In this document: positions 7,231 to 15,400 of the stretch, in pieces | Layout: every line of letters starts with the position of its first letter | Numbering within the stretch: position 1 is the stretch's first letter | DNA from: Franconibacter pulveris DSM 19144 | Lineage (GTDB): Bacteria; Pseudomonadota; Gammaproteobacteria; Enterobacterales; Enterobacteriaceae | Direction: 5' to 3' | Assembly: GCA_000621185.1 (NCBI GenBank) | Contig: KK211222.1 | Location: 491,523 to 555,522, forward strand | Length of the DNA: 64,000 nucleotides | Position numbers and translations under genes: made by a program | The notes under the pieces: model-generated | Database searches by the model: none | What the model was told of the DNA's origin: nothing | What the model saw: only the letters and a program-made list of their open reading frames with translations

Positions 7231-8568
7231 TTAAAAACAGAGCAGCCAGTCGCGCAGCGAACGCTGAAAACGCGCCAGCCCTTTTAGCGTAATAAATTCA
7301 TTTACGCCGCAGGCGTTGCCGCCGCTGCCGAGACCGCCCATCACAAACGCCGGAGCGACAGGCGCGAAGGCGCTGGCTGGCGCGCATTCCGGCGACCAGG
7401 GCCAGATCTGCGCCCGCGCCTGCTGCTGTTGATAGCTCATCAGCAGCTCCATCACTCCCGGTTCCTCCGCGCTAAAGCGCATACCCGGATAGCTCTCGCC
7501 GCAATGAAGCTCTGCGCCGACGAGGTCCGGCAGCATCAGCCGTTCGCGCAAACGCGCCAGTAAGGCTTGCGGGTCGCTGCCCGGCGGCGTACGCAGCGTA
7601 AACGCCGCGCAGGCTTCAGGCGCGATAACGTCCTGCCCGCCAGAGGCGGTTTTCAGTTCGCTTATCGTGAGCACCGCGCTGCCAAGCAGGTGCGCCAGCG
7701 CTTCATAAGCGCTGGCGTTCAGCGCGAGGCGAGCGTTCTGGCCCAGTTGCGCTTCCGGGTTACACTGCTGCGCCAGTTCATCGAGCCATTCAGCCGCTTC
7801 CACATCCAGCGGACGCGTTTCCAGCACGCCGTTGGCCTGCGCTGGCGCGATGGCGTTCAGCGCCTCGACCAGCCGCCAGGCGGGGCTGGCGACCCAGGCG
7901 GCGTGGCTTGCGTCAATCGCCGAGCGCGGGCCGCCCCAGTCGCCACCCTTAACCCGTACGGCACCCTGCGTCATACCGGTAAAGCCGAGATAAACCCGTG
8001 GAACGCCGCCTTCCTGCTCGCAAAAAGCAGGGAAAAGCACCGCTTCGGCGGGCGGGATTGGGCAGGAAGCTTGCGCAAGATAACGGCGCAGCGTAGCGCT
8101 GCCGCAGGCCTGCTCGCCTTCCAGCACAATCTCCAGGTTCACATGCAACAACCCGTTTTGCCAGAGTTCGCGCACGGTCATTAACATGCCTGCCAGCGGC
8201 CCTTTATGCTTTTGCGCGCCGCGGGCGATAAACACGTCGCCCCATTGCGGCCAGTGACGCACGCCCCCCAGGAAAGGATCCACCTCCCAGCCTTCGGGCG
8301 CGGCGGGCGCCACGTCGTAACGGTTATAGAGCACCACGGTTACCGCTGCGCCCACGTCAATACGGGCGTGCACCAGCGGCGGCGAGGTGAGCGGCTGCTC
8401 TGCAACCGGCAACACGACGCGCGCCTCCACCTCATCCACCAGCCATTGCTCAAGCCAGGCGGCCAGATCGCGTTGGCGGGCGGGATCGCTCGCGTCGCTG
8501 CGCCACGGCGTCAGGCTCTCCAGCAGTTCAAGCGTCAGGTCAAGGGCAGGATGGGGCAGGCCGGTCAT
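7231..8568 (-). CDS. M20-family peptidase homologue lacking metal ligands
   Basis: A 445-residue protein with the overall plan of M20 dipeptidases (CNDP/ArgE-like): catalytic domain, lid domain, catalytic domain. However, the zinc site is gone. Family YGHYDV reads YNRYDV (His to Arg83), family GASDDKGP reads GAQKHKGP (both Asp replaced by Lys120 and His121), family GEEExGS reads GEQACGS (both Glu replaced), and the last His before xxNE is Cys420. The frame is intact and shows normal codon bias, so it is probably a maintained pseudoenzyme rather than a decaying gene (inference). ATG 8568 follows CGAGGAT; a longer frame to 8634 has no ribosome site. It is inserted between curA and mcbR and is transcribed alone. 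Confidence 0.75.
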   Translation of the reverse strand: MTGLPHPALDLTLELLESLTPWRSDASDPARQRDLAAWLEQWLVDEVEARVVLPVAEQPLTSPPLVHARIDVGAAVTVVLYNRYDVAPAAPEGWEVDPFLGGVRHWPQWGDVFIARGAQKHKGPLAGMLMTVRELWQNGLLHVNLEIVLEGEQACGSATLRRYLAQASCPIPPAEAVLFPAFCEQEGGVPRVYLGFTGMTQGAVRVKGGDWGGPRSAIDASHAAWVASPAWRLVEALNAIAPAQANGVLETRPLDVEAAEWLDELAQQCNPEAQLGQNARLALNASAYEALAHLLGSAVLTISELKTASGGQDVIAPEACAAFTLRTPPGSDPQALLARLRERLMLPDLVGAELHCGESYPGMRFSAEEPGVMELLMSYQQQQARAQIWPWSPECAPASAFAPVAPAFVMGGLGSGGNACGVNEFITLKGLARFQRSLRDWLLCF

Positions 8569-9295
8569 AAACGGATCCTCGATTTCAGTACAAAATGGTT
8601 CACTTTTAAACGGGCTGATCGCCGCGATCAGCAACGCCTGCGGGCTAACCTACGCCCGCGTAAAACGGCAGTTATGCTGTGCCGGTCAACTCCTGTGGTC
8701 TGTTTAATCGCCTCCGTACGCGCGCCGCATAAGGGTGTAAAGGTATTGCCACCGGGACGGAGGGTCAAATTTCATTTCCTCTGAGGCCGCCTGTTCGCAT
8801 CAGACAGCCACCGTTCGCCGTCGCTAACGCGGCGAAAGTTTCCCGTTTTTCGCTGCGCCTTAAATAAGGTCTTTTCTGATAAACGCCGGAGATTAATGGT
8901 TTTCGTGCAAATTCTGTAACAACGACTTTACTTACATAAACTGGCGTAACGACATAAGCCGGACAGCAATTCGTGCGAAATGGCAATAAGGCGACTGAAT
9001 GAGACGCGCCAGACGGTATATCGCGCGCGAAGCGTAGTACGCGTTAAGACGGACCGACAGCATACATTAGCAGCGGATAAGTAAACCCGGCGGCAACGGT
9101 AAAGTCAAAAAAGCGAATATACCGCCCGGCACTTGCGGCTTACTCCTGTGGCAAGTCGTTATTTTTAAAGGTTATGCTATGCAATCTGGCGTCGCTACAG
9201 CAGTATGTCTCACCAGGATAGATCGTGCTTGTTATATGGCAAATAAGACGGTTAAGCCTGCTAATACTAAGAAAAATTGAAGATAGGAAATAAAC
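8569..9295. other. Long intergenic region, no gene seen
   Basis: This 727-bp gap between the divergent M20-like and GntR genes carries both promoters. Frames in it, such as one on the minus strand at 8765-8986, lack ribosome sites and family resemblance. GATAGGAAATAAAC directly before 9296 is the ribosome site of the GntR gene. No repeat or RNA fold stood out. Confidence 0.5.
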
Positions 9296-9955
9296 ATGCT
9301 TGATCTGGAAAAAGCGCAACGCATGAGTCTCACCATGCAGGTTGAAGTTAAACTTAAAAACGCGCTGATCGTCGGCAGCTTGCGTCCCGGAGCGCGTCTG
9401 GTGACCAAAGAGATTGCCGACCAGCTCGGCACCAGTATTACGCCTGTGCGCGAAGCGCTGTTGCGTCTGGTCTCTTGCGGCGCGCTTAACGCTACGCCGG
9501 CGCAGGCGTTTCTGGTGCCGGAAATGAGCCTTGAGCGTTACGAAGAGATAAGCCAGATCCGCAAGAACCTGGAAAGTATGGCGGTGGAAGCGGCCATTCC
9601 GCGTCTTTCGCGCGGCCAGCTCGCATCGCTGCGGGAAATATACCAGCGCTTTCACGCCGCGAAACTGGCGGGCAACGTGGAAGAGGCGCTGCATACTAAC
9701 CACCTGTTTCGTTTTCAGCTTTACGCCTGCGCGGAGATGCCTACGCTGCTGGACCTGATAGAACAACTCTGGGTGCGCATCGGCCCCTGCTTTAATTTTC
9801 TCTACCCCCAGTCGCCTGACTATGTGAAAAAGCATCACGACTACGATGACCTGCTGGCGGCGCTGGAGGAGGGCGATACCGAGCGCAGCGTCCAGGCCAT
9901 CCATTACGCTATCGACGACGCCACCTATATTCTCAAAAAGCAGTATTTCGCCTGA
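9296..9955 (+). CDS. mcbR: GntR-family (FCD) regulator, McbR/YncC-like
   Basis: A 219-residue repressor/activator. Residues 10-75 form the winged helix (GSLRPGARLVTKEIADQLGTSITPVREALLRL in segments); residues 85-215 form an FCD ligand domain. It aligns along its length with E. coli McbR/YncC (221 residues), including APAQAF..VPE, IEQLWVR.GP and the C-terminal QQY region. The position, after curA and before yncD, is also that of mcbR. In Salmonella, YncC (McbR) has been reported to influence yciGFE-katN, and yciE-katN lie in this same window (57.4-58.9 kb). McbR is also tied to colanic acid and biofilm control in E. coli. The intervening genes are insertions. Orthology is likely, not proved. 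Confidence 0.78.
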   Translation: MLDLEKAQRMSLTMQVEVKLKNALIVGSLRPGARLVTKEIADQLGTSITPVREALLRLVSCGALNATPAQAFLVPEMSLERYEEISQIRKNLESMAVEAAIPRLSRGQLASLREIYQRFHAAKLAGNVEEALHTNHLFRFQLYACAEMPTLLDLIEQLWVRIGPCFNFLYPQSPDYVKKHHDYDDLLAALEEGDTERSVQAIHYAIDDATYILKKQYFA

Positions 9956-10064
9956 CGCTCCGCGGTTAGCCAATTTTTCGCTAACGACTGTTGAAATGAT
10001 TGTTTCCCTTTGCGCCTCCCCGACGCTTTACTGATTGTCAATGCATCAGAAACAGGAGGAGGCG

Positions 10065-10250
10065 ATGGCTTTCTTAACCGCACAGACCTCGCGCAGGCTG
10101 ACCCGGCGCATACGCCGCGCCGCACGGGCGTTGCTGCTGCCACGCAGCAGTAACGACAGCACCCGTATGCTCGAATCTTTTATTCCCACAGGGCATCTCT
10201 ATGGCATTGATTTCGGCAATATCGATCCGGTCTGGTATCGCAATCGATAG
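10065..10250 (+). CDS. Small basic protein (61 aa), unknown
   Basis: ATG 10065 follows a perfect AGGAGGAGGCG site. The 61-residue product begins MAFLTAQTSRRLTRRIRRAA, is very Arg-rich in its first half, and ends with an acidic/aromatic part (IDFGNIDPVWYRNR). No membrane segment or signal peptide is evident. I do not recognise a family; an amphipathic or nucleic-acid-binding helix is possible. An earlier ATG at 10041 gives a longer product, but the strong ribosome site decides for 10065. It stands alone between mcbR and the chemoreceptor and is followed by a terminator. Confidence 0.6.
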   Translation: MAFLTAQTSRRLTRRIRRAARALLLPRSSNDSTRMLESFIPTGHLYGIDFGNIDPVWYRNR

Positions 10251-10309
10251 CGCGTTGCGACGCGGGATCCGGCTGCGCTACTGGAACGAACTGTGCGCGG
10301 CGGCAAAAG

Positions 10310-10361
10310 GGCCTTTCTCCGGCGGCGTCTGACGACGCTTTCGGGCGAAAGGCCTTTTTTT
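10310..10361 (+). terminator. Branched rho-independent terminator
   Basis: GGCCTTTC (10310-10317) pairs with GAAAGGCC (10347-10354), followed directly by seven Ts. The long loop contains a second stem, GCGTC/GACGC. It ends the small-protein transcript before the chemoreceptor. Confidence 0.65.
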
Positions 10362-10458
10362 CACCGCTTTGCACGAAAGATACTCAATATTCTGGCCACG
10401 CAACCGATAACCTTTCCAGGCGCTAAAAAGCGTCCGCACAATAACAAGGAGAGGCAGG

Positions 10459-12420
10459 ATGGCTGGTCTGGTATCCCGATTACGAAATATCCGCATCGCG
10501 CGCAAGCTGTCGCTGGGTTTCGGCCTGGTGCTGTTGTTGGTGGCGTTAGCCACGGCGCTGAGCGTGGTTCGCTTCATGGCGATCCGCGACGTCTATCAAA
10601 AAACCAACCTGGTTTATGAAATCAACATTGAAATCTTTCAGGCCAAAATTAATCGTCTGAAATACTTCTACAGCGGCGACGACAAAGCCCGCCAGACCAT
10701 GGCGAACTATGTTCAGCATGCCCGCGAGCTGACCGCAGGCGCGCAGGCGCTCTCCTGGGATGCGGATGAAAAAACAATTATCAGCGATATCGACCGCGCG
10801 CTGGCGGCCTTCGACAGCAGCATTGTGGCGATGGCGAAAGCCACGGATGCGCTCAACGGAGTGCGGGCGTCGCTTGATGAGATGACGGCGAAAGAAGAGG
10901 CTGAGCGCTTTGGTCAGCTTATCCGCACGCCCGTCGCCGACCCGGCGCAGTCCTATAAAATTTATGATCTGCTGTTTGCTATCAGCAGCGTGCGCGACCA
11001 CGCTCTGGCGCTGCGACTCGGCGGCAATGAAGCGGCGCTCCAGGGGCTCAGGCAAAGCTACAATGCGGCGCAAACGCAGCTTAATACGCTGATGAGCGAG
11101 CTGGACCCGTCGCTGCAGGCGCCGTTCCAGTCCTTATGGAGCGACACCACGCGCTATCGCGATCTCAGCACGCGTTACTATGAAGGCTGGAGCCAACTGA
11201 AAGCGGCGGAAGACACGGTGAAAACCGCAGGCGACCAGAGCAGCGCGGCCATTAAGCAGATCATCGCCCAGGTGAAAGTTCAAAACGACGAACTGGCGTA
11301 TAACTCATCCACAACCGCTATTATTATCGGCGCGCTGGCTATCCTGTTCGGCCTGCTGGTGGCGGTTTACATTATCCGTCAGATAACCCGTCCGCTGACG
11401 CATAACCTGGCGCTGGCGGAACGCATCGCCAGCGGCGATCTGAGCGCAGAGATTCAAACCGATCGCAAAGACGAACTGGGTCAGCTTACCCACGCGATGG
11501 GCGGTATGAACGCCCGTCTGCGGGCTATCATCGGCGATGTACGCCAGAGCGTCTCCCGCGTCGCCAGCGCCGCCAGCGATATCGCCACCGGCAACAGCGA
11601 TCTCTCTTCGCGCACCGAGCAGCAGGCGGCAGCGGTGGTGCAAACCGCCGCCAGCATGGAGCAGCTGACCGCGACGGTGAAAAACAACGCCGACAACGCC
11701 CGCCACGCCAGTAAAATCGCCGCAGAGGCGTCGCAAACCGCGAGCCAGGGCGGCGACGTGGTGCGTGATGTGGTGAAAACCATGGGCGACATCTCCGCCA
11801 GCTCGCAGAAAATTGCGGATATCACCGCAGTGATTAACAGCATCGCCTTCCAGACCAACATCCTGGCGCTCAACGCCGCGGTGGAAGCGGCGCGTGCGGG
11901 CGAGCAGGGGCGCGGCTTTGCGGTGGTGGCGAGCGAAGTCAGAAGCCTTGCGAGCCGCAGCTCGCAGGCGGCGAAAGACATCGCCCTGCTGATTGATGAA
12001 TCGGTCAATCGCATCAAGACCGGCAGCGAACGCGCCGCCCGCGCTGGCGAAACCATCGAGCAGGTGGTGAGCTCCGTTACCCGGGTGAACGACATTATGG
12101 GCGAAATCTCTTCCGCCTCCGAAGAGCAGAGTCGCGGCATTGAGCAGATCTCCCGCGCCGTGAGCGAACTGGACGCCACCACCCAGCAGAACGCACAACT
12201 GGTCATGGCCTCGTCCACTTCCGCCCAGGCCCTGGAAGAGCAGGCGAGCCTGCTGGCGCAACTGGTGGCGACATTCCGTCTGGCGGAAAACGACGCAGCG
12301 GCCAGGGCGGCGCGCGCGAAAGCGCCGCTAAGCCCCCCAGCGCCGCAAAGCCGCCCGGCGGCCCCGCAGCCTGCAGCGAAACGCGCCGCTACGCTGGATG
12401 AGGGCTGGACGACCTTTTGA
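10459..12420 (+). CDS. Methyl-accepting chemotaxis protein
   Basis: A 653-residue chemoreceptor. A first membrane helix lies near residues 18-38, followed by a large helical periplasmic domain (about 40-275, length typical of HBM-like bimodular sensors), a second membrane helix at about 283-303, a HAMP linker ([22 protein letters not shown]) and the cytoplasmic coiled coil. The hairpin tip [20 protein letters not shown] is perfectly typical and contacts CheA/CheW. The last residues, GWTTF, fit the xWxxF tether for CheR/CheB, so the receptor is probably high-abundance and methylation-competent. The ligand is unknown; HBM sensors in other species bind organic acids or polyamines. A strong terminator follows. 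No chemotaxis genes are adjacent. Confidence 0.93.
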   Translation: MAGLVSRLRNIRIARKLSLGFGLVLLLVALATALSVVRFMAIRDVYQKTNLVYEINIEIFQAKINRLKYFYSGDDKARQTMANYVQHARELTAGAQALSWDADEKTIISDIDRALAAFDSSIVAMAKATDALNGVRASLDEMTAKEEAERFGQLIRTPVADPAQSYKIYDLLFAISSVRDHALALRLGGNEAALQGLRQSYNAAQTQLNTLMSELDPSLQAPFQSLWSDTTRYRDLSTRYYEGWSQLKAAEDTVKTAGDQSSAAIKQIIAQVKVQNDELAYNSSTTAIIIGALAILFGLLVAVYIIRQITRPLTHNLALAERIASGDLSAEIQTDRKDELGQLTHAMGGMNARLRAIIGDVRQSVSRVASAASDIATGNSDLSSRTEQQAAAVVQTAASMEQLTATVKNNADNARHASKIAAEASQTASQGGDVVRDVVKTMGDISASSQKIADITAVINSIAFQTNILALNAAVEAARAGEQGRGFAVVASEVRSLASRSSQAAKDIALLIDESVNRIKTGSERAARAGETIEQVVSSVTRVNDIMGEISSASEEQSRGIEQISRAVSELDATTQQNAQLVMASSTSAQALEEQASLLAQLVATFRLAENDAAARAARAKAPLSPPAPQSRPAAPQPAAKRAATLDEGWTTF

Positions 12421-12434
12421 TCTGAACGCCTCTG

Positions 12435-12463
12435 AAAACGCCCGGTTCGCCGGGCGTTTTTTT
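12435..12463 (+). terminator. Rho-independent terminator of the chemoreceptor gene
   Basis: AACGCCCGG pairs with CCGGGCGTT around TTCG, followed by a T-run. This is a textbook UUCG-capped terminator. Confidence 0.92.
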
Positions 12464-12557
12464 CTGTTTTTTCCGCTCGCGGCGTCGCGGTTGTCCGGGG
12501 CGCGACGTCCCCTCCTGTACTAAGCTTTTGTTACCTTCAATAAATCAGGATAACGAC

Positions 12558-13547
12558 ATGACAAAAAACGCCTTTGTCGCTGTCGTGACCGGCGGAAGTT
12601 CAGGTGTCGGACGCGCGACGGCAGACTATTTTGCGGCTTCAGGCTATGACGTCGCGGTCATTGCCCGGGGAGAACAGGGTATTGCGGATACGGTAAAGGA
12701 GCTTGAGCGCCACGGCGGCAGGGCGCTTGGCGTCAGCGCCGACGTGGCCGACCCGCAGCAGATAAGCAACGCGGCCCAGCGCGTGGAAGAGGAGCTTGGC
12801 CCCATCGCGGTCTGGATAAACTGCGCGATGACCACGGTGCTGGCGCCGGTGGAAGAGATGAGCGCCGATGAGTATCGCCGCGTAACCGAAGTGACCTATC
12901 TTGGCACCGTCAACGGCACGCGCGCGGCGCTGCGCTACATGCAGGAGCGCAACAGCGGCACCATTGTGCAGGTCGGCTCCGCGCTGGCGCTGCGCTCCAT
13001 CCCATTGCAGTCCGCCTACTGCGGCGCGAAGGCGGCGGTGCGCGCCTTCACCGATTCGCTGCGCTGCGAGCTGCTGCATCAAAAGAGCGGCGTGCGGCTA
13101 ACCATGGTGCAGTTACCGGCGGTGAACACCACCCAGTTCAACTGGGCGCGTAATAAATTTCATCACCGGATGCAGCCCGTGGCGCCGGTCTATCAGCCGG
13201 AAGTGGCGGCAAAAGCGATTTATAACGCCGCCGTGGCGCGACTAACGCCCCGCGAGGTCTGGCTTGGCAAAAGCACCATCATGTCCATTGTCGGCAATAT
13301 GTTTTTCCCCGGCCTGCTGGACCGTATGCTGGCGAAAAAGGCCTGGCAGGGGCAGCTTACGGATGAGATAGAACCGGCAATGCGTGACGATTATCTGTTC
13401 CGCCCGCTGGAGAATGGGCACCAGGCCCACGGTCGGTTCGACCGCCAGGCCCGCGCAAAAGCGATATCGGTAGATTCAAGGGTCATGGGCGTGGCGGCGG
13501 TGGCGGTAGTCGGGCTGGTGCTGCGCGGGCTTTGCCGCCGCCGTTAA
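12558..13547 (+). CDS. SDR family oxidoreductase with C-terminal membrane anchor
   Basis: A 329-residue short-chain dehydrogenase. The cofactor site is VTGGSSGVGRATADYF (TGxxxGxG) at residues 9-24, followed by an Arg favouring NADP(H). The active site is Ser in VGSALAL and YCGAK (YxxxK) near residue 157. After the Rossmann domain (to about 260) an extension ends in a hydrophobic segment (VMGVAAVAVVGLVLRG) and CRRR, a likely membrane anchor. Such SDRs are often annotated as YqjQ-like or gluconate dehydrogenase-like; the substrate is not known. ATG 12558 has AGGATAACG before it; an upstream ATG at 12528 lacks one. It converges with the GH13 gene, leaving only one base between the stops. Confidence 0.85.
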   Translation: MTKNAFVAVVTGGSSGVGRATADYFAASGYDVAVIARGEQGIADTVKELERHGGRALGVSADVADPQQISNAAQRVEEELGPIAVWINCAMTTVLAPVEEMSADEYRRVTEVTYLGTVNGTRAALRYMQERNSGTIVQVGSALALRSIPLQSAYCGAKAAVRAFTDSLRCELLHQKSGVRLTMVQLPAVNTTQFNWARNKFHHRMQPVAPVYQPEVAAKAIYNAAVARLTPREVWLGKSTIMSIVGNMFFPGLLDRMLAKKAWQGQLTDEIEPAMRDDYLFRPLENGHQAHGRFDRQARAKAISVDSRVMGVAAVAVVGLVLRGLCRRR

Positions 13548-13548
13548 C

Positions 13549-15150
13549 TTAGCGCAGGCGCAGCCAGCGGTAACCGTGGCCGTTTAGCGCCAGTTCACGG
13601 GAAACTGGCGGATATTCCCCGTCCGCCAGAATTTCCACCGCCTCTTGCAGATTCAACTCCCCCAGCTCGACGACAACCGGCTCAGCGCTCAGGTTGGCGA
13701 ACATCAGCGTGGCGTAGCCTTCGCCCTGATAGCGGGCGGCGAAAACGCTCTGCTGCGGCACGGTGAAAGGGTGGAAATGGTGGTAACAGACTTCCGGCAG
13801 CGTGCGCCAGGTTTCAGCAATGCGGCGGATGCGGTGCAGCAGAGAGTCTTCCCGCGCCAGTTGCTCCTCAACATTAATTTTTTGATAACCGAACGGCCCG
13901 TCCGTAATCAGGGGCGAGACAAAACACTCCGGGCGGGCGGTGGAAAAGCCGGCGCCGGGTGAATCGTTCCACTGCATTGGCGAGCGTACCGATTCGCGCT
14001 CCGGCTGGCTCAGGTTATCCCCCATGCCTGTCTCCGCGCCGTAGCGAACAGCAGGCGTGCCGGGCAGCGAAAAGAGCAGGGCGTGGGCCAGCGCCTGGTG
14101 GCGCTCGTCGCCATCAAGCATCGGCGCCAGACGGCGGCGGATGCCGCGCCCGTAGATGCGCATATTCTCGTCGGGGGCGTATTTATCCATGACGAAGTTA
14201 AAATCTTCTTCGCTCAGGTCTTCCATATCCAGTTCATCATGGTTGCGAAGCCAGAAGCAGTAGCCGCCATGCTCCGGCGGCAGCGGCAGCTCGTTGAGCG
14301 CGGCGACCAGCGGCTGCGCGTTTTCCCGCGCCAGCGCCAGAAAGATATTTTTGTTGATCCAGAAATTAAGCAGGGTGGTAAGACGGTCGCCGTCGCCGAA
14401 ATAGTGGGTGAACTCGTCAACGTTAACGTCCACCTCACCCAGCAGCATCAGCTCCGGACGGTGACGTTCCAGCAGGGCGTGAACGTGGTTGAAAAATCGG
14501 TAGCCCTTTTCTTTATCGCCGTTACCCGCCTGTTCCACCATGTGCGACGCGGCATCGATGCGAAAACCCGCCACCCCTTTTTCCACCCAGTGTTCGAGAA
14601 TGCGGTCAACCTCGTGCAGCACGTGCGGATTGGCGAGGTTAAGGTCCGGCTCGTGGTGATAAAAGAGGTGACGGTAATGGCTTTGCGCTTCGTCGTCCCA
14701 GCGCCAGATATGCGGCTCAACGGTGGGAAACATCGGCCTGGGCTCATCCGGCCCGCCGTTTTTCGACCACAGGTAGTAGTCCCGGTAGGGGCCGCTTTCG
14801 TTTTTACGCGCCTCCTGAAACCAGTAGTGGGTGTCAGAGGTGTGCTGCGCCACCAGTTCGATAATCACCCGCATATCCCGCTTGCGCGCTTCGGCCAGCA
14901 GCCAGTCGATATCCTCCGGCTCGCCAAGACGCGGGTCGATGGAGAGATGGTCTTCTACGTCGTAGCCATTGTCCCGCCGGGGCGAGACATAAAAAGGCGT
15001 GAGCCACAGCGCCGTGACGCCGAGCGAGGCAATGTAATCCAGCTTCTGGATAATGCCGCGAATATCGCCCCAGCCATCGCCGTTGCTGTCGTAAAAGCGG
15101 CTGGGATCTATCTGATATATCACTGCGTTCTGGTGCCAGACGCGCCCCAT
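13549..15150 (-). CDS. GH13 alpha-glucosidase/trehalose synthase-like enzyme
   Basis: A 533-residue glycoside hydrolase family 13 protein closest to trehalose synthase-like members (pattern WHQNAVIYQIDPSRFYDSNG, LRNHDELDMEDLSEED, IRRRLAPMLDGD). The catalytic triad is present: Asp nucleophile in GFRIDAASH, Glu acid/base in LLGEVD, and Asp in NHDE. The C-terminal beta domain is complete. Trehalose synthases interconvert maltose and trehalose; hydrolysis of alpha-glucosides is the other option and cannot be excluded by eye. ATG 15150 follows AAGGAGCCGC and beats the GTG at 15165. It is divergent from quiC. No signal peptide, so it is cytoplasmic. Trehalose handling would fit the desiccation tolerance of Cronobacter-like bacteria (inference). 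Confidence 0.88.
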   Translation of the reverse strand: MGRVWHQNAVIYQIDPSRFYDSNGDGWGDIRGIIQKLDYIASLGVTALWLTPFYVSPRRDNGYDVEDHLSIDPRLGEPEDIDWLLAEARKRDMRVIIELVAQHTSDTHYWFQEARKNESGPYRDYYLWSKNGGPDEPRPMFPTVEPHIWRWDDEAQSHYRHLFYHHEPDLNLANPHVLHEVDRILEHWVEKGVAGFRIDAASHMVEQAGNGDKEKGYRFFNHVHALLERHRPELMLLGEVDVNVDEFTHYFGDGDRLTTLLNFWINKNIFLALARENAQPLVAALNELPLPPEHGGYCFWLRNHDELDMEDLSEEDFNFVMDKYAPDENMRIYGRGIRRRLAPMLDGDERHQALAHALLFSLPGTPAVRYGAETGMGDNLSQPERESVRSPMQWNDSPGAGFSTARPECFVSPLITDGPFGYQKINVEEQLAREDSLLHRIRRIAETWRTLPEVCYHHFHPFTVPQQSVFAARYQGEGYATLMFANLSAEPVVVELGELNLQEAVEILADGEYPPVSRELALNGHGYRWLRLR

Positions 15151-15270
15151 AAGCGGCTCCTTCACAATAAAAGAGGGAAGGTTTCAGTATAGGCGGTGCT
15201 GTGAACCAGGCAGGGAAGACGGGCGTCGGCTGAACATTGTTTACCTCCGTTTTCACCGCCATTTCGTGAG

Positions 15271-15301
15271 CTGTACACCAGATGGACACAGATCTGTACA
15301 G
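15271..15301. promoter_or_regulatory. Inverted repeat, candidate operator between GH13 and quiC genes
   Basis: CTGTACA (15271-15277) and TGTACAG (15295-15301) are perfect inverted copies 17 bases apart, in the 250-bp divergent promoter region. Spacing suits a dimeric regulator or two half-sites. Which side it controls is unknown. Confidence 0.4.
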
Positions 15302-15400
15302 AAAAACGGCATATCAAATCACATTTATTTAACTTTTTATTTGCATAATGAACCAGTTGATACAATTCTGAATCTCACCCTTACGCTGTGAGAGATCAAC

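Noticed and set aside
8765-8986. Minus-strand 73-codon frame in the long gap before mcbR
   Set aside because: There is no ribosome site, an odd composition and no conserved pattern.
11305-12261. Minus-strand frames opposite the chemoreceptor gene
   Set aside because: They mirror the coiled-coil coding sequence and have no family resemblance or ribosome site.
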